From positions 1 through 7,145 of the forward strand of contig JANLFZ010000302.1 of NCBI GenBank assembly GCA_024653385.1: a stretch of 7,145 bases of DNA, read 5' to 3'. This document shows positions 5,315 through 7,145 of this stretch, piece by piece. Every line of letters starts with the position of its first letter. Position 1 is the stretch's first letter. The stretch comes from Thermoguttaceae bacterium. GTDB lineage: Bacteria; Planctomycetota; Planctomycetia; Pirellulales; Thermoguttaceae. The notes beneath the pieces are model-generated. The model had not been told where the DNA came from, searched no databases, and worked only from the letters and a program-made list of their open reading frames with translations. The position numbers and the translations under genes were made by a program.

Positions 5315-6178
5315 ATGGCAATAGCCGGTCTGACTCTCATTGGCGAAACGATCAACGACTCGGTGCCCTCGACGCGGAAGCTGTTCGAGGCGGGCGATCT
5401 GGCGGGCATTGTCGAGCTGGCCAGATTCCAGGACGAGAAGGGCGCGGCCTACATCGACGTGAACGTCGGCGCCCGGCCGCCGGAGTTCATGGCCGACGTG
5501 GTCCGGCGCATCCAAGAGGTGACCGCCAAACCGCTTTCCATCGACACGCCCGACCCCGCGATTGCCAAGGCGGGGCTCGCCGCGTACGATCCCGCCCGCG
5601 CCGGCGGCCGCAAGCCCCTGTTGAACTCGATCTCGCCGCTGCGCGTGGGGATGTTCGATCTCTTGTCGGTCCAGCCGTTCCGCCCGATCCTGCTGATCTC
5701 CGAGCGCGTCGAGGACGGCCGCTCGCGGCCCTGCCAAACCGCGGAGCAAACCTACCAGGCCGCCACGTTCTTGCTGGCCGAGGCGCAGCGGGCGGGTCTC
5801 GAGCCCGACGATTGCATCCTCGACCCCGGCATCGCGCCGATCGGAAGCGACACCGAAGGAAACCTCAAGCGTTTGATCGGAGCGATGGAGATGCTCCACA
5901 ACGACCCCAAGTTCGCCCGCGTCCACAGGTCGGTCGGGCTGAGCAATTTCACCGTGCAGTTGCCGTCGAAGCGCGCCGACGGATCCCCGGTCAAGGGCCC
6001 GCTCGAAAACGCCTTCCTGACCAAGGCCATGCCCCTGGGTCTGGACATGATCATCGGCTCGGTCAAACGCGTGTACGAAACGCTTCCGCCGGAGCATCCC
6101 GCCATGCAGTGCCTCGAAGACTGCCTGCGCCTGGGCGGCTTCGAGGCGATCCTGCGCGTGCGCGAGTTCTATCGGTAG
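5315..6178 (+). CDS. Methyltetrahydrofolate:corrinoid methyltransferase (DHPS-fold, AcsE/MetH type)
   Basis: 287 residues, cytosolic TIM barrel of the pterin-binding family. It should transfer the N5-methyl group of methyl-tetrahydrofolate to a Co(I) corrinoid, or the reverse. Family positions line up from end to end with my recollection of Moorella AcsE: GETIN (10-14), IDVNVG (47-52), IDTPD (76-80; D77 matches the pterin-contact Asp), LNSIS (103-107; N104 matches the substrate Asn), ILDPGIAPIG (168-177; D170 matches the second pterin Asp) and GLSNFTVQLP (208-217; N211 matches the catalytic Asn). R220 may match the conserved downstream Arg. It is not dihydropteroate synthase: the GLSN and INDS-type signatures and the neighbours fit the methyltransferase branch. 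It is about 25 residues longer than AcsE, mainly around residues 92-101 and 131-147. Its likely partner is the corrinoid protein encoded at 2813-3451, and its folate substrate comes from the upstream MetF. Confidence 0.92.
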   Translation: MAIAGLTLIGETINDSVPSTRKLFEAGDLAGIVELARFQDEKGAAYIDVNVGARPPEFMADVVRRIQEVTAKPLSIDTPDPAIAKAGLAAYDPARAGGRKPLLNSISPLRVGMFDLLSVQPFRPILLISERVEDGRSRPCQTAEQTYQAATFLLAEAQRAGLEPDDCILDPGIAPIGSDTEGNLKRLIGAMEMLHNDPKFARVHRSVGLSNFTVQLPSKRADGSPVKGPLENAFLTKAMPLGLDMIIGSVKRVYETLPPEHPAMQCLEDCLRLGGFEAILRVREFYR

Positions 6179-6223
6179 TCTCCGATTTTCACCCCCCCCC
6201 ATCCTTTCGTCCGTGCTCCCACC
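6179..6223 (+). other. Short spacer with a C9 run before fhs
   Basis: Only 45 bases separate the methyltransferase stop from the fhs ATG. They contain a run of nine C (6192-6200) and are pyrimidine-rich, with no Shine-Dalgarno site. The short gap fits co-transcription, but fhs would have to be translated by a leaderless-like or non-SD route. No terminator or promoter was seen. Confidence 0.5.
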
Positions 6224-7145
6224 ATGCCCTCGATCAATCCCGACTTGGAAATCGCCCGCCAGGCCAAAATGCTCCCCATCGAACGGGTCGCTGACCGACT
6301 CGGCATCGCCGACGCCGACCTGGAGCATTACGGCAAGTACAAGGCGAAAGTCTCGCTCGATCTGTACCACCGCCTCGCCGGCAAGCCCTACGGCAAGCTG
6401 GTCCTCGTGACGGCCATTACGCCCACCCCCGCGGGCGAAGGCAAGACCACGACGAGCATCGGGCTGACCGACGCGCTGAACCGCATCGGCAAGCGGGCCA
6501 CGGTGTGCCTGCGCGAGCCGTCGATGGGCCCGTGCTTCGGCATGAAGGGCGGGGCGGCCGGCGGCGGAAAAGCCCAGGTCGTGCCCATGGAGGACATCAA
6601 CCTCCACTTCACGGGCGATATGCACGCCATCGGCGCGGCCCACAACCTGCTCGCCGCGATGCTCGACAACCACCTCCATCACTCGAACGACCTGGCCATC
6701 GACCCGCGGCGCGTGGTCTGGAACCGCGTGATCGACATGAACGACCGCGCCCTGCGAAAGATCGTGGTGGGCCTGGGCGGGGTCGCCAACTCGATGCCCC
6801 GGGAAGACAGTTTCGACATCACCGTGGCCTCCGAGGTGATGGCCATCTTCTGCCTCTCCGAGTCCTTGTCGGAACTCAAGGATCGCCTGGGTCGGATCAT
6901 CGTGGCCTACACGCGCAAGAAGGAACCGGTCACCGCCGCCAAGCTCCATGCCCACGGCGCCATGACCGTGCTGTTGAAGGACGCCCTCAACCCGAACCTC
7001 GTCCAGACCCTCGAAAACAACCCGGCGATCATCCACGGCGGCCCGTTCGCCAACATCGCCCACGGCAACAACTCCATCGTGGCCGACCTGGTGGCGCTCA
7101 AGTGCGCCGACTACGTGGTCACGGAGTCGGGCTTCGGGGCGGACA
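6224..7145 (+). CDS. fhs: Formate--tetrahydrofolate ligase (10-formyl-THF synthetase), 3' partial
   Basis: 307 codons are visible of a family that is usually about 555 residues; the frame is open to the last base, so the C-terminal part is beyond the window. The enzyme makes 10-formyl-tetrahydrofolate from formate, ATP and tetrahydrofolate through formyl phosphate. The N-terminal signature is classical: PINPD-like opening (SINPDLEIA), EHYGKYKAK (34-42), P-loop TPAGEGKTTT (68-77, K74), LREPSMGPCFGMKGG (96-110, with R97 at the position known for formyl-phosphate binding in the Moorella enzyme), GGGKAQVVPMEDINLHFTGD (113-132), HAIGAAHNLLAA (134-145), and ENNPAIIHGGPFANIAHGNNS (264-284) with its C-terminal pterin-site neighbourhood. 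ATG 6224 gives the normal family N-terminus. It follows the methyltransferase by 45 bases and completes the formate entry of the methyl branch. It could also serve purine synthesis, but the neighbours favour C1 energy metabolism. Confidence 0.96.
   Translation, partial: MPSINPDLEIARQAKMLPIERVADRLGIADADLEHYGKYKAKVSLDLYHRLAGKPYGKLVLVTAITPTPAGEGKTTTSIGLTDALNRIGKRATVCLREPSMGPCFGMKGGAAGGGKAQVVPMEDINLHFTGDMHAIGAAHNLLAAMLDNHLHHSNDLAIDPRRVVWNRVIDMNDRALRKIVVGLGGVANSMPREDSFDITVASEVMAIFCLSESLSELKDRLGRIIVAYTRKKEPVTAAKLHAHGAMTVLLKDALNPNLVQTLENNPAIIHGGPFANIAHGNNSIVADLVALKCADYVVTESGFGAD

Larger units (their letters stand above)
5241..5324 (+). other. 27-codon ORF bridging metF and the methyltransferase gene, probably spurious
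   Basis: ATG 5241 overlaps the metF stop (ATGA), and its TAG stop (5322-5324) lies 10 bases inside the next gene's start region. Such overlaps could relay ribosomes from metF to the methyltransferase. There is no recognisable motif, it has no Shine-Dalgarno site of its own, and its composition is Arg/Ala-rich as expected of random GC-rich sequence. Confidence 0.15.

Noticed and set aside
3495..5324. Overlapping + strand frame of about 609 codons
   Set aside because: It is an out-of-frame Arg/Pro-rich reading of metF; its last 27 codons are noted separately only because of the ATGA overlap.
5315..6178. Dihydropteroate synthase (folate synthesis)
   Set aside because: The overall fold is shared, but the GLSN and N/D pattern matches methyl-THF:corrinoid methyltransferases, and the neighbours are C1 genes.
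5129..7063. Long minus-strand open frame (about 644 codons) opposite the methyltransferase and fhs
   Set aside because: It spans two well-supported + strand genes and a spacer, shows no domain, and has the composition of a GC shadow.
2813..7145. Claim of a complete Wood-Ljungdahl pathway
   Set aside because: FolD, FchA, CODH/ACS and corrinoid activation genes are not in the window, so only part of the methyl branch can be stated.

Overview
The window is GC-rich (roughly two thirds G+C by eye), and every gene reads on the + strand. It holds five protein genes. The first is cut by the left edge and the last by the right edge. No rRNA, tRNA, CRISPR array, insertion sequence or phage gene was seen. 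The first gene, a large FG-GAP/VCBS-repeat protein with a C-terminal ASPIC/UnbV domain, belongs to a family that is very numerous in Planctomycetota. Together with the high GC, the mix of genes with and without Shine-Dalgarno sites, and an anaerobic-type one-carbon gene set, this suggests an uncultured planctomycete-like bacterium. That placement is an inference; the window has no phylogenetic marker.

Layout: (1) bases 1-1716, the end of the secreted-type FG-GAP/ASPIC protein; (2) 1717-1867, a spacer with a GC-rich stem-loop and a plausible sigma70-type promoter; (3) 1868-2722, a TIM-barrel sugar isomerase/epimerase-family protein; (4) 2813-3451, a MtaC/MtbC-type corrinoid (B12-binding) methyl carrier; (5) 3452-3627, a spacer with two strong consecutive RNA hairpins and a five-codon ORF whose stop lies at the base of the first hairpin; (6) 3628-5244, a methylenetetrahydrofolate reductase (MetF) fused to a cysteine-rich MetV-like C-terminal domain; (7) 5315-6178, an AcsE/MetH-type methyltetrahydrofolate:corrinoid methyltransferase; (8) 6224 to the window edge, formate--tetrahydrofolate ligase (Fhs).

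Genes 4 to 8 form a coherent methyl-branch module. Fhs loads formate onto tetrahydrofolate, MetF(V) interconverts methylene- and methyl-tetrahydrofolate, the DHPS-fold methyltransferase moves the methyl group between folate and cobalamin, and the small corrinoid protein is a natural partner for that transfer. The module could run reductively (Wood-Ljungdahl methyl branch, acetyl-CoA synthesis) or oxidatively (burning methyl groups removed from O-, N- or S-methylated compounds). FolD/FchA, CO dehydrogenase/acetyl-CoA synthase, a corrinoid-activating protein and a substrate-specific methyltransferase are not in the window, so direction and substrate stay open. The most interesting parts are the gene set itself, the MetF-MetV fusion, and the structured spacers between the corrinoid gene, metF and the methyltransferase gene.
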